Assembly (NCBI RefSeq): GCF_902832885.1
Contig: NZ_CADFDK010000023.1
Span: 1 to 53,257 of the forward strand
DNA: 53,257 bases
DNA from: Burkholderia seminalis DSM 23518
GTDB taxonomy: Bacteria; Pseudomonadota; Gammaproteobacteria; Burkholderiales; Burkholderiaceae
Reading direction: 5' to 3'
Position 1 is the stretch's first letter. Every line of letters begins with the position of its first letter. The position numbers and the translations under genes were made by a program. Below the pieces are notes generated by a model. That model did no database searches. It saw only the letters and a list, made by a program, of their open reading frames with translations, and had not been told where the DNA came from. Of the stretch, positions 26,739-35,603 are shown piece after piece.

Positions 26739-27248
26739 TCACCTCTCCTTAACTTGCTGCTCAGGGAACAGCCGAGTTTCTGCTGCATCGCGTATGATCG
26801 ACTTGACTATGGTCCCGCTGCGATCAACCGTCACCTGGCGAGGTTCAATGCGGGCGATCACGCTATTTGCGTCCAAATGGTCGCCTTGATGAACCAGTTT
26901 TCCATTGACGATCGCCGAAGCATGGCCCGGCGCCCATACGATTGCACTCACGGTTAGATCGGTCGGCTCTGTTTTTGGCAGTGGATCACTCTGAACGAGC
27001 GGCGGTTCGGGTACTGCAACGGCGCCTTCTGGTGTATTAGCGAGAATCGTTTCCACTTCGGTCAATTTGTGCTGAAGCACACTTGGATTCAATTCGTCAG
27101 GTGGACGCAAGCTTGGTATAGCCGCAGCCGAGCCTGAGTGCATCGGGACCGGGAACAACCCTGGGGCCATGATCATCAGTAGCACGCAAGATGCACAAAC
27201 CGTCCATAGGAAAATCGGCGCGTACCTAGACTCGATCCATTGCCTCAT
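26739..27248 (-). CDS. Pilus alignment protein (PilP/GspB/MshK-like)
   Basis: 169 residues. One N-terminal membrane segment (FLWTVCASCVLLMIMAPGLF), a Pro-rich linker, and a small C-terminal beta domain: TDLTVSAIVWAPGHASAIVN, LVHQGDHLDANSVIARIEPR, QVTVDRSGTIVKSI. This 'value-at-location' pattern (xxGDxL...V..I....V.L...G) is that of the GspC/PilP/MshK homology region, which contacts the secretin. Overlaps the upstream gene by four bases. Confidence 0.75.
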   Translation of the reverse strand: MRQWIESRYAPIFLWTVCASCVLLMIMAPGLFPVPMHSGSAAAIPSLRPPDELNPSVLQHKLTEVETILANTPEGAVAVPEPPLVQSDPLPKTEPTDLTVSAIVWAPGHASAIVNGKLVHQGDHLDANSVIARIEPRQVTVDRSGTIVKSIIRDAAETRLFPEQQVKER

Positions 27249-28624
27249 GGCTGTTCCTCGCGGGTCGAAACCGGCACTTGTAACGCGTAAGTGAACATAC
27301 GCGCTGCCTGGCCGGAACTACCCGGCGACGGCGGTGGCGCTTCGGACGATACGTCGTAACCTCCGGCGCGAAGAGCATTCACGAATTTTGCAAGACTGTC
27401 TGTTTCACTTACGCCCGCTCCCGACCCAAGCAACCCATCCACGGCGATACGTCTCACATCTGCCCCTTTTGACTGGTGTCGCTTCCCGGATTGGAGCGTA
27501 TAGACTCGCACGACACGGATTCCACTTTCCGCTGCCGCGTGACTTACCACATTCATCACATGATTTAAATCTATGTCGTGAATTACGGAATATTGCGTAT
27601 CAATCAACTTCGCCCATTCTTGGAAACCCACCGGAAATTTCGCTTTTGGCTCCAATTGGTGACGTTCGTGGTCCATTCGGACTACCGAATCCGCCATCCG
27701 CGCTACGTCAGCGTGGATTCCGTACGCTTGAAGGTATAATGTCAGTGCATAGACGAATCCAACGATGGCCATCGGCATCATGAAATACACGCACTCCCGA
27801 AGATAAGCTCCGGCCAGCCAAAGCACGCGGTCCTTCAGCGAAGACAGTGATCGAAAAAATAAGCTTCGCTTCACCCAGTTGGGCAATACCGAAATCCAAT
27901 GCCCGTCCTTGAAATTGGTGATGAAGATTTTTCCGACATTTCCGGTCACGGTCAGTTGATCGAACAGCTTTTCAGCGACGGCAACCTCGTTCTCATAGCG
28001 CCAGTGCTCCGGACGTCTTGCAAGCATCGGGGCCCACTGAATTTTGAGTTCGGCAGTAGCCGTGAGCGCATCGCGCTCAGTTATTGATGCACGAACACGT
28101 TCGACCAATGCCATGCAGGCTGCCTCAAGATCTTCCTGCGTGTCACTGAATGCTACGGTCGACGCATAAATTACTTGACCGGATAATTTCGCCAAGAATA
28201 ATAAATTATTTCCTATTTGACTTACCACGCCCTCCGATTCCTTAACTCGCTGCCAAAGGAACGACATTGCGTCTACAACCAAAATACTGCCTTTCTGATT
28301 TCGAACCCAAACTGAAATATGACTTAAGTCACTGCGTGGAATAGCAGAATAAAACACCCGATACCCAGACCCAAGTTTCGTGACCTGATGCAAGATGACA
28401 TGAACAGGGCCATCCACGTCGCCCGCAAGCGACAACTTGCGCTCAATGATGGCGCTTGCGTGCGATCGGGCTCCACTCAGGTCCATCGAACCAGATATCG
28501 TACCGTCGAAATGAACAAGGACCACATCCGCTAACGCCGATTTCAGTGGGCCGTTGAGTTGTTTAAGCCCGGTTGTTTCAATTTCGAACCAGTCGGAGCT
28601 CGTCTTGAATCGAAAATGGCTCAT
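27245..28624 (-). CDS. Large bitopic pilus assembly protein (PilM-PilN/GspL-like)
   Basis: 459 residues. The N-terminal 250 residues look cytoplasmic, with actin-like PilM/GspL-type segments (ADVVLVHFDGTISGSMDLSG, GSILVVDAMSFLWQR). A single membrane segment follows at about 268-290 (YFMMPMAIVGFVYALTLYL), then a periplasmic domain with helical and ferredoxin-like portions (VVSHAAAESGIRVVRVYTLQ, LAKFVNALRAGGYDVSSEA). This is the plan of GspL or BfpC, which link the ATPase to the periplasmic ring. It overlaps both neighbours by four bases. Assignment rests on topology and gene order. Confidence 0.7.
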   Translation of the reverse strand: MSHFRFKTSSDWFEIETTGLKQLNGPLKSALADVVLVHFDGTISGSMDLSGARSHASAIIERKLSLAGDVDGPVHVILHQVTKLGSGYRVFYSAIPRSDLSHISVWVRNQKGSILVVDAMSFLWQRVKESEGVVSQIGNNLLFLAKLSGQVIYASTVAFSDTQEDLEAACMALVERVRASITERDALTATAELKIQWAPMLARRPEHWRYENEVAVAEKLFDQLTVTGNVGKIFITNFKDGHWISVLPNWVKRSLFFRSLSSLKDRVLWLAGAYLRECVYFMMPMAIVGFVYALTLYLQAYGIHADVARMADSVVRMDHERHQLEPKAKFPVGFQEWAKLIDTQYSVIHDIDLNHVMNVVSHAAAESGIRVVRVYTLQSGKRHQSKGADVRRIAVDGLLGSGAGVSETDSLAKFVNALRAGGYDVSSEAPPPSPGSSGQAARMFTYALQVPVSTREEQP

Positions 28625-29178
28625 TTCTCGCCCGCCGTACGGAAATACATCAGCGCGTTTAAACTCACCACAACGTCCTTGTCACTTGGCCGCGGTGTAC
28701 CGAACAAACCCGCATCCGTATCGCGGGTTGCAATGTCGAATTCGCTCGCGCCGAACAATCGGTCCTTAGAGCGAACCGACTCGGAAAGGATCTCATTCAA
28801 GGAACTGCGCGTCATGATTGTCTGAGTCATTGCCAAGCGCCGAAAACTCCACGCACCCACCGTCAGAGAGTTGGCCTCTGCATCGTTCATGAGTGTCCGA
28901 GCCTTTTGGGCACGTACGACCTGCAATCGCGCGTGTGCGAGTTGACGCTCTGCCTCCTTCACCCTGGCCGTCTCTCGACCGAGAGAGTCGTAGGCATGCT
29001 GAACACCAGCACTGGCCCAGACCACCGTGCCAGCAGCAGCAGCAAGGGCAATCGATATCCCGAGCGCCAATGCAACCAGACGCCGCTCATCGCATCTGCC
29101 AATAAAATCCAGCTTCTGCAGCACCGATATAGAGCCATTCCCGGTATTTTTCCGTAGACGGAAGGTTGGCATTTTCAT
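28621..29178 (-). CDS. Pilus alignment protein (PilN/PilO/GspM-like)
   Basis: 185 residues. A short cytoplasmic N-terminus (LQKLDFIGRCDERRL), a membrane segment (LVALALGISIALAAAAGTVV) and a periplasmic coiled coil (YDSLGRETARVKEAERQLAH, ARLQVVRAQKARTLMNDAEA), followed by a small mixed domain. This is the topology of PilN, PilO and GspM. It follows the major pilin by 12 bp and overlaps the PilM/GspL-like gene by four bases. Confidence 0.72.
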   Translation of the reverse strand: MKMPTFRLRKNTGNGSISVLQKLDFIGRCDERRLVALALGISIALAAAAGTVVWASAGVQHAYDSLGRETARVKEAERQLAHARLQVVRAQKARTLMNDAEANSLTVGAWSFRRLAMTQTIMTRSSLNEILSESVRSKDRLFGASEFDIATRDTDAGLFGTPRPSDKDVVVSLNALMYFRTAGEK

Positions 29179-29190
29179 CGTGACCGCTGC

Positions 29191-30000
29191 TTACTGGATC
29201 ATTTTGTAGTTGGCCACGAAGGTCAAGACTTGGGCTTCGCGTGTTCCCGCGGTGACCGTCGTCCCGTTAGCAACTTGTTGCCCATACGCTTGGGTATTGT
29301 TGCCTGTCCAATCGAGGGCTTCGCTATCTCCCGCGCCCGATGTCACACCCTCTTGACGGAAGCTACCGTTGCTTGAGCCGCCATTTCCGTTGATGGCCGA
29401 TGCAAGCGAGCGTGCCAAATCAGCTTCCAGCCCGGTAACGACCATGACGTTCCCCGAACCAGACCGAGTGAGAGGCGCATTCCATTGGAAGCACACTTGA
29501 AGTTCTTGCGGGTTGCCGTTGGTGTCGGTGTATACATATCGGTCTTCTAGGCCTTGCTCACGCCCAGCAGGCAATTCAATACCGGCCTCCAACACCAAAT
29601 CCCGCAAATCATAGCCGGCGGCTGTTTCCATTGGCCGCGCCATGCCGGGCCCCGAATTCTGATGGCAGATTGCGTTCGGTGGCGTTACTCCGGTCATGTT
29701 GCCGCCCGACAGTTGATTGCCATTGCCGGCAAAGTGGGCACCGTTTACCATCAACCGCGGAGCCTGCATATCGTCCCCGATCGGAACGCCCGTGCGTTGA
29801 AGATAGGCGTCGTAGACTTCGGCCCATTGATTAATGAAAGTTTGACGAATCTTGACGTATTGCGCATTGCGCTGCACGTCGCGCCCCACCATTACGGCTC
29901 CAAGAATCAGGCCAATAATGACCAATACAATCGCCATTTCGACGAGCGTAAAGCCACCCTGCTTCGCAAGGCGTTGACCTTGCCGCTTACTTGTGCTCAT
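29191..30000 (-). CDS. Major type IV pilin
   Basis: 269 residues. Leader of 16 residues ending RLAKQGG|FTLVEMAIVLVIIGLI: canonical Gly/Phe cleavage site, Glu at +5 and a fully hydrophobic alpha-1 helix. The globular domain is large for a pilin, closer to type IVb/MSHA pilins, with Cys in NAICHQN and ELQVCFQWN that may form the disulfide, and an Asn/Gly/Ser-rich surface region (SAINGNGGSSNGSFRQE). The place as the first pilin right after the PilT-like gene and its conserved N-terminus suggest that this is the main fibre subunit. Its C-terminal half is paralogous to the pilin at 15663-16379. Confidence 0.88.
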   Translation of the reverse strand: MSTSKRQGQRLAKQGGFTLVEMAIVLVIIGLILGAVMVGRDVQRNAQYVKIRQTFINQWAEVYDAYLQRTGVPIGDDMQAPRLMVNGAHFAGNGNQLSGGNMTGVTPPNAICHQNSGPGMARPMETAAGYDLRDLVLEAGIELPAGREQGLEDRYVYTDTNGNPQELQVCFQWNAPLTRSGSGNVMVVTGLEADLARSLASAINGNGGSSNGSFRQEGVTSGAGDSEALDWTGNNTQAYGQQVANGTTVTAGTREAQVLTFVANYKMIQ

Positions 30001-30065
30001 TTAACACCCTTAATTTATAAGTAGATAGTTAATGCGATGCAAAAAAAGATTAATTCACCTCGCGA

Positions 30066-31130
30066 TCACCGCTTATATCCGCGCTTACCCACTGCCTCAA
30101 TCACGCCCTTCTCCATCCGATCTTCCATGCACTGCTCCATCGTCAACATTCCGTGCTCTGCGCCCGTCTGAATAGCGGAGTATAGTTGTGCAGTCTTTCC
30201 CTCTCGGATCAAGTTACGCACCGCCGGCACGCTCACCATCACTTCCCAAATGGCCGTCCGTCCACCGCCACGCTTCTTCACTAATGTCTGACACACCACG
30301 CCTGCGAGGCACTCAGCCAACATTGCTCGCACTACCAATTTTTCCTCTGCAGGAAACACATCGACGAGCCGGTCAATCGTGTGTGCCGCCGAATTGGTGT
30401 GCAGTGTTGCGAGCACGAGGTGTCCCGTCTCGGCCGCAGTTATAGCCAAGCGAATGGTTTCCAGATCCCGCAGCTCCCCCACCAGAATGCAGTCTGGATC
30501 TTCTCGAAGGGCCGAACGCAGTGCGCCTGCAAAACTCTCGGAATGAAGGCCAACCTCTCGCTGATGCACGATCGACCGATGATTGGCATGAACCACCTCG
30601 ATCGGATCCTCAATAGTGAGAATGTGAAGTGCATGGGCCTTATTGAGGTAATCCACAATCGCGGCCAGCGTCGTCGACTTGCCTGATCCCGTTTCCCCTG
30701 TCACCAGAACCAACCCCTTGGTTCGATTCGCCAGCGTTTCAATGACCGCAGGACACCCGATCCGCTCAAGTGACTGAATTTCAGGGGGAATCAACCGGAA
30801 CGCTGCAGCCGGCCCGCGCAGTTGCTGAAATACGTTCACCCGGCATCGCGTTCCTCGATCTATTTCTATCGAAAAATCAAAATCGAGCGATGCCTTGTAT
30901 CTGTCGAGCTTCCGAGCGTCGACGAGCTCGTCCAACATCGTCTGAACGTCTGCTTCTGACAACGATTCTCCAGTATCGAAGACGATATCACCGTCAATCC
31001 GGAAAGCAGGCGCAGCACCAGCCGACACGTGCAAATCAGAAGCCTTACGCTCGATCGCCCGATTGAGCCACGGGTAGATTTTCGTATCGGAAATTTTCAC
31101 TACGCTCTTTCCCAAGCAAAAACTTTGCAT
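30066..31130 (-). CDS. PilT-type pilus retraction ATPase
   Basis: 354 residues, usual PilT length (about 345). Motifs: N-terminal RKASDLHVSAGAAPAFRIDG, Walker A GLVLVTGETGSGKSTTLAAI, Asp box HILTIEDPIEVVHANHRSIV, Walker B DPDCILVGELRDLETIRLAI, His box AETGHLVLATLHTNSAAHTI, and the retraction-type C-terminal region AMLAECLAGVVCQTLVKKRG. It lacks the N-terminal domain and tetracysteine of extension ATPases. As the first gene of the operon it implies that this pilus can retract, supporting twitching, DNA uptake or close attachment. The start at ATG 31130 has no strong ribosome-binding site. Confidence 0.92.
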   Translation of the reverse strand: MQSFCLGKSVVKISDTKIYPWLNRAIERKASDLHVSAGAAPAFRIDGDIVFDTGESLSEADVQTMLDELVDARKLDRYKASLDFDFSIEIDRGTRCRVNVFQQLRGPAAAFRLIPPEIQSLERIGCPAVIETLANRTKGLVLVTGETGSGKSTTLAAIVDYLNKAHALHILTIEDPIEVVHANHRSIVHQREVGLHSESFAGALRSALREDPDCILVGELRDLETIRLAITAAETGHLVLATLHTNSAAHTIDRLVDVFPAEEKLVVRAMLAECLAGVVCQTLVKKRGGGRTAIWEVMVSVPAVRNLIREGKTAQLYSAIQTGAEHGMLTMEQCMEDRMEKGVIEAVGKRGYKR

Positions 31131-31683
31131 AAGTTATTTTAATTATTCGCACATTAATCCAAATGCAAAAAAGTGCAAATTAATTAATATAAATCGCAAT
31201 ACTTTTGTGACTTAAATTCAAACGCAATAAATAAAAATGAGCTTATAATGCCAAGACAAATCTCATTGGTCATTCCATAAGACCACGCACCCACCAAGCT
31301 CTAGCTATTTCGTTCCGCCATTGCATTAACTCTCATTCTACATGAATGAGGCTATCCGTGGATATACCAATCAAGAGTGATCCAAGGCTCACTTTTAGAC
31401 GTTATTTTAAATAAATCGATAAATTGACTGCAGAAATTAATTTATAGATTTATTGATTTGTTGAATTTTGACATTTGGATGCAGATTCACTTGCAAGCCC
31501 TGTCGTGCTGCTCATAATCATCATCCTGAGACCCCATCCCAGGAACTCAGCGTCAGGGAGAACAGGGAGAGTGCGGTTCCTGGATCAAGCTTGATGGACC
31601 GCTGCCGTCGGGCCCAACACGTTTCATAAGATGGCCTTTTTTGGTGGAAAAACTGCGCTGTAGCTACAAAGGATGGCGACATA
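31131..31683 (-). promoter_or_regulatory. AT-rich leader of the type IV pilus operon
   Basis: 553 bp with no gene. The 31131-31480 portion is strongly AT-rich, with repeated TTAATTAAT and AAATAAA patches, and must hold the pilus promoter. A TATAAG-type -10 candidate lies on the minus strand near 31250. No safe promoter pair or sigma-54 site could be assigned. The base composition is that of H-NS-silenced DNA. Confidence 0.4.
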
Positions 31684-31915
31684 GATGCGCGCGACGCCAT
31701 GCTCTGGGCGGTCGAGAACCTTTTCCAAGGTGCGTTGCGAACGGACGACGAAATCGACTGGCTGAGAGAAAATGGTTATCACCACATTGCTGAACAGAGA
31801 CTCAGCCTCTCGAGAGACGTCGGCCTGAATTACGTCTCGACACCGTCAAACGTCCGCGGAGCAACGGCACAGTCGAGACCTTCGCCAATATGGCGAAGCG
31901 TGATTGCGCGCCGCG
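31684..31915 (+). pseudogene. IS3-family (IS2-like) transposase OrfB fragment
   Basis: ARDAMLWAVENLFQGALRTD followed by DEIDWLRENGYHHIAEQRLS resembles the IS2-like OrfB rve domain (usual WLSDNGSxYxA, with Asp in place of Glu here). After a frameshift near 31860 the strand continues SNGTVETFANMAKRD, matching the catalytic-Glu segment SNGMAEAFVKTFKRD. No element ends are seen. Confidence 0.6.
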
Positions 31916-32503
31916 GATGCGCCAAGTGAGACATCCGAATGGCTGCGCAACATCCGCCCATTGTGCTCCGCTACTGCAAGCAGTCGCGGCGACGCCGCGG
32001 CTTGAAGTGCTGTTCGCCGCCCGTGTTGTCCCAGTAAGCCAATTCTCCAATTTTGCGTGAGCTCGCGTCGGGTCATCTCATGGCAGGTCCATTGGGCGTG
32101 TTCTTGGAACCGTTTCTTAGGGACAGTACCACCCAAGGCAGGCGCATGGATTTCAGAATTTTTTTGTTCGTGGCGCGATCTTGGGGATCGACATGGCGCA
32201 CGTTGAAATGGAAGAATGCTCATTTCTATTATTAATAATACATAAATATTGTTTTTATAAATTGACCTTTTATTACATCCGATTCTATGCCTATTGCATA
32301 CACGCACAATCGGTGTATATTGATCTTGTCATGCCACCTTGCGTGAACGACGGACGTGTATGTTGAGTTGTGCCTGGTTAGCGCTATCGGTGGACGTGTT
32401 CCGGTGGCTATTTCTCATATCCCGCGATGCTTTGGTGATAGATTGTGAAGTTTTTAATCTTTCGCTGAATTGAGATCGTGGGTTTCTTTTTTATCATCTA
32501 GCG
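31916..32503. other. Intergenic region upstream of the H-NS-like gene
   Basis: Left part may be the tail of the transposase remnant; 32220-32500 is AT-rich and must contain the promoter of the H-NS-like gene. No intact gene is supported. Confidence 0.4.
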
Positions 32504-32806
32504 ATGCCGACTTATCAAGAACTGCGGGCTAAAATGGCCCTCCTTCAGGAACAAGTTGAGGCAGCTCGACTTGCTGAGCGAGGCAAAGTATTGACCCAAG
32601 TGCGTGAACTCGTGGAATCCTATGCGCTAACCGAGAGTGAGGTCTTTAGCCGGCGACGAATAACGGCTCCGACACGCAAAGTGCCTCCGAAGTATCGCAA
32701 TCCAGAAACGGGGGAAACGTGGACAGGCCGTGGGCGCGCGCCGGTATGGATTGATAACACCGACCGAGATCGGTTTTTGATTCAAACGGAGGCGCCTAAA
32801 ACGTAA
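32504..32806 (+). CDS. H-NS-like nucleoid-associated protein
   Basis: 100 residues, the typical size of betaproteobacterial H-NS-like proteins. The N-terminal half is a predicted coiled-coil oligomerisation region (ELRAKMALLQEQVEAARLAE, VLTQVRELVESYAL). The C-terminal DNA-binding domain has the family signature KYRNPETGETWTGRGRAPVW, where the GRGR loop enters the minor groove of AT-rich DNA. Family members silence horizontally acquired genes. It is transcribed away from the AT-rich pilus operon and sits between that operon and the prepilin peptidase gene, so it is a good candidate to control the adhesion genes of this plasmid; that is inference. Confidence 0.9.
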   Translation: MPTYQELRAKMALLQEQVEAARLAERGKVLTQVRELVESYALTESEVFSRRRITAPTRKVPPKYRNPETGETWTGRGRAPVWIDNTDRDRFLIQTEAPKT

Positions 32807-33924
32807 AAATTGCGAAGGTTTCGGCACGGCGCCTGATTCTATGTGTCCAAGGCACTTGGCCGGGATGCAGGCGCACCGGTGAGACTAGTCGCTAACCATG
32901 CAAGGCAACGTGTGACTTCCTGCTTGCCAAGGATTTTCGTGGATCTCACGCAAGTGTTGTCGAGATTGTACTGGCGACGCCTTTTGTATCAGCAAGACAT
33001 GTGCTGCATGGAGCTACATACTCAGATTCTATTGGGATGCGAGACTAAGTCGTGGCGGAACCGCTGGCAACGGTTGTGCGCAAGAAGCGGCACCGAGCAA
33101 CTCATAGGGTGTGCGTTATGCTGCTGCACATAGTGGAATCTTGACGGGCTCGACGGCACGGTACTTTTGCTGTTCGCCCGCCCCCCGTCGCCTGAAGAAC
33201 TTCCAGTTTTCTACCGATCTGTACCTCGCCGAGAATTCCGGGCCTGATCCGACTCGCTGATCAACGCCTTGGTGCTGTGCATCAACGAAAGGATCTGGCG
33301 CCGAGTGCTGAAGTGTGCGCAGTCGGTAGTCGATGGGACAGAGCCGGTCACGGTCGAGTTTGCCTATGCTCCCGGTCGACGCCAGGCGCAGCTCACCGCA
33401 ACGAAGCCGCCAATGTTATCGCGCGAGGCAATCGACGCGAGCGGAAGTAGCAAAGTGGTTACCACCATCGCTCGCCGGTCGAGAACGCGATGGTGATGCT
33501 CAAGGCAGTCGTGTGGACATGTAGTCCTGAGACCTGGGCGCCAGAAGTTGCCGGTAGCGCGGACGTGCTCTACCGCACCGCTGAACTCGCCGGCTGGCAA
33601 TTCGTTCGATTGGCCTGAAATCATCAGCAAAGGCACCGCTTTGTCCTTGCGGCTGTTTGACGCAACTGAGCTAAGCCTTGCACGGACTGTCGGTTACCAC
33701 TGTCCAGACAGCGACACCACGTGAGATCGCTTGCTCACACTACTTGTCAGCAGATCGCGCACGTCGACATGTACGACGAGTCGACCTTTCGTCCGTTGAT
33801 CATAATGGAAATATACTCGCCATGGCGAATATACTAATTTAATAAATTCGATATTGCCAATCAAAGATACTCTCAGCCACACCAACCCTTCATCAGGATT
33901 ATTTAATTTACCATCCACAATTTG
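32807..33924. other. Intergenic region, decayed DNA
   Basis: About 1.1 kb. Between 33240 and 33640 there are open frames with GC-rich, codon-like composition (for example NALVLCINERIWRRVLKCAQ and TWAPEVAGSADVLYRTAELA on the plus strand, in different frames) that look like a former gene I cannot identify. 33690-33960 is AT-rich and includes the leader of the prepilin peptidase gene. Confidence 0.4.
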
Positions 33925-34842
33925 ATGCTTGATATGATTTTGGAAACGCATACCACTCATAATTTTCTGAATGAATTTCTGAATATATGGTTAACACTTC
34001 CAATCTGGGTAAAGTATGGAATAGCAATCACTTTCGGTTTGTGTGTCGGCAGCTTTCTTAACGTCGTTGCACATCGCGTACCGATAATGATGGAGCGTGC
34101 ATGGCGGGCGGAACTCGCTGAAGCCACAAACACGAGGCGCGATGTCGGTCTCGTCCCTCGCTACAATTTGTTTTATCCGCCCAGTACATGCACACATTGC
34201 GATCATGTGCTAAGTGCGAGAGAAAATATTCCTCTCGTTAGCTATCTACTGCAACAAGGGCGGTGCCGCCACTGCACCCATGCCATTGGCATCAGCTATC
34301 CGATCGTCGAACTCGCGAGCGGGCTACTTGCCGCCTTCGCACTCGCCGTGTTTGGCCCGACCCTTGTTGCAATCGCCGCATTTGGACTTTGCGCCACATT
34401 GCTTGCCGTTAGTACAATCGACATCCAGACTGGCTACTTGCCGGATTTAATCACGTTGCCACTCTTGTGGGCCGGGCTCGTGCTGAACCTCAGCAATACA
34501 TTTACGTCACTGGAGTCGGCCGTCATCGGCGCGATAAGTGGTTATATATTTCTTTGGTTTATCTACTGGCTATTCAAGTGGCTGCGCGGCATCGAAGGTA
34601 TTGGCTTCGGCGATCTGAAGCTGCTAGCTGCCCTCGGCGCCTGGATGGGTTGGACATCATTGCCTCAAATTATTGTTCTCGCAGCTTCGGCAAGTCTGAT
34701 CGTTGCGCCTATAGCAATATGGTCTGGCCGCGTGCGCGTAGACGAGCCCATCGCTTTTGGGCCGTTTCTTGCAATTGGCGGCGTTATCACATTGTTCTTC
34801 GGCTCCCCACTCTATTCATCACTCGGCTACATACTGCACTAG
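33925..34842 (+). CDS. pilD: Prepilin peptidase (PilD/GspO family)
   Basis: 305 residues from ATG 33925 (a TTG lies one codon earlier). The N-terminal domain shows ITFGLCVGSFLNVVAHRVPI and the zinc cysteines CTHCDHV and CRHCTHAI, with YNLFYPPSTC typical of the family. Catalytic aspartates are in STIDIQTGYLPDLITLPLLW and GIGFGDLKLLAALGAWMG. Several membrane segments run through the C-terminal half. It cleaves the leaders of type IV prepilins and may N-methylate Phe+1. Since six pilin-like proteins are encoded 4-19 kb away, it is probably their dedicated peptidase. Confidence 0.95.
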   Translation: MLDMILETHTTHNFLNEFLNIWLTLPIWVKYGIAITFGLCVGSFLNVVAHRVPIMMERAWRAELAEATNTRRDVGLVPRYNLFYPPSTCTHCDHVLSARENIPLVSYLLQQGRCRHCTHAIGISYPIVELASGLLAAFALAVFGPTLVAIAAFGLCATLLAVSTIDIQTGYLPDLITLPLLWAGLVLNLSNTFTSLESAVIGAISGYIFLWFIYWLFKWLRGIEGIGFGDLKLLAALGAWMGWTSLPQIIVLAASASLIVAPIAIWSGRVRVDEPIAFGPFLAIGGVITLFFGSPLYSSLGYILH

Positions 34843-34896
34843 GTGACCTGCTCCCCCAGGGATTAATACGGTAACGCTGTCGCGTCCGTTCCAGAG

Positions 34897-35603
34897 CGCA
34901 AAGGCGGATTGGAGTCGTACCACGAACGTCTGGTGAGCGGCATGCTCGAGCGCGGTACGACCCCGAGTTCGCCGAGTCGATCTTCGCGCAGACCAAGGGT
35001 TTCCGCGACTACGGCTTCCCGGAGAGCCACGCGGCCAGCTTCGCCCTGCTCGTCTACCCGAGCGCGTGGCCGCGACGGCACGAGCCAGCGGTATTCCTCG
35101 CCGCGCTGCTGAACAGCCAGCCGATGGGCTTCTACACGCCGTCGCAGCTGCTGCAGGACGCGCGACGGCGGGGCGTTGAGGTGCTGCCCATCGACGTGAA
35201 CGTGAGCACGTGGGATTCTGCAATCGAAGGCTCGACGACGTCGGCGCCCGTGCGGCTCGGTTTCTCTCTGCTGTGCGGCATGCGCGAAGACGTGGCCGGC
35301 CGCATCGAGCTCGCGCGCGCGAACGAGCTTCGCTCGTTCCCCGTGGCCAACCAACGCGCGGCGCGTTGGTTGGCCGCCGCTGCCGTGCCTGATCGGGATC
35401 TGCTGCGCGGCACCGAGCGCGACGACGCGGTGCCGGCGTTGCATCAAGCATCGGAGGGCCACGAGATCGTGACGGACTATCGCGCGATGGGCTTCACGCT
35501 CGGCCGGCATCCGCTGGCGCTGCTGCGTGAGCGCCTTACGCTAGATCGCCTGCAGTCGGCCGAGCAGCTGGCAACGTTGCGCAGCGGCCAGCTCGCGCGC
35601 AAG
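34897..35603 (+). pseudogene. dnaE2: dnaE2 (error-prone DNA polymerase, imuC) 3' fragment
   Basis: Reads RKGGLESYHERLVSGMLERG, then after a one-base loss near 34955 YDPEFAESIFAQTKGFRDYG, FPESHAASFALLVYPSAW, AAFLAALLNSQPMGFYTPSQL-like sequence, and later RGTERDDAVPALHQA and LGRHPLALLRERL...SAEQLATLRSGQLAR. This is the C-terminal region of DnaE2, the SOS mutasome polymerase. The polymerase core is missing and the frame is broken. Its 3' end is joined directly to the antisense end of a virB1-like gene near 35603. Confidence 0.88.

Noticed and set aside
31160-31182. Sigma-54-like promoter upstream of the pilus operon (TTTGCACTTTTTTGCAT on the minus strand)
   Set aside because: The -24 GG is TG and the spacing to GC is 9 instead of 10, so the essential geometry is missing.
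33694-33960. 88-codon minus-strand ORF upstream of and overlapping pilD
   Set aside because: Overlaps the start of pilD, no ribosome-binding site and no recognisable family; kept as unexplained AT-rich DNA.
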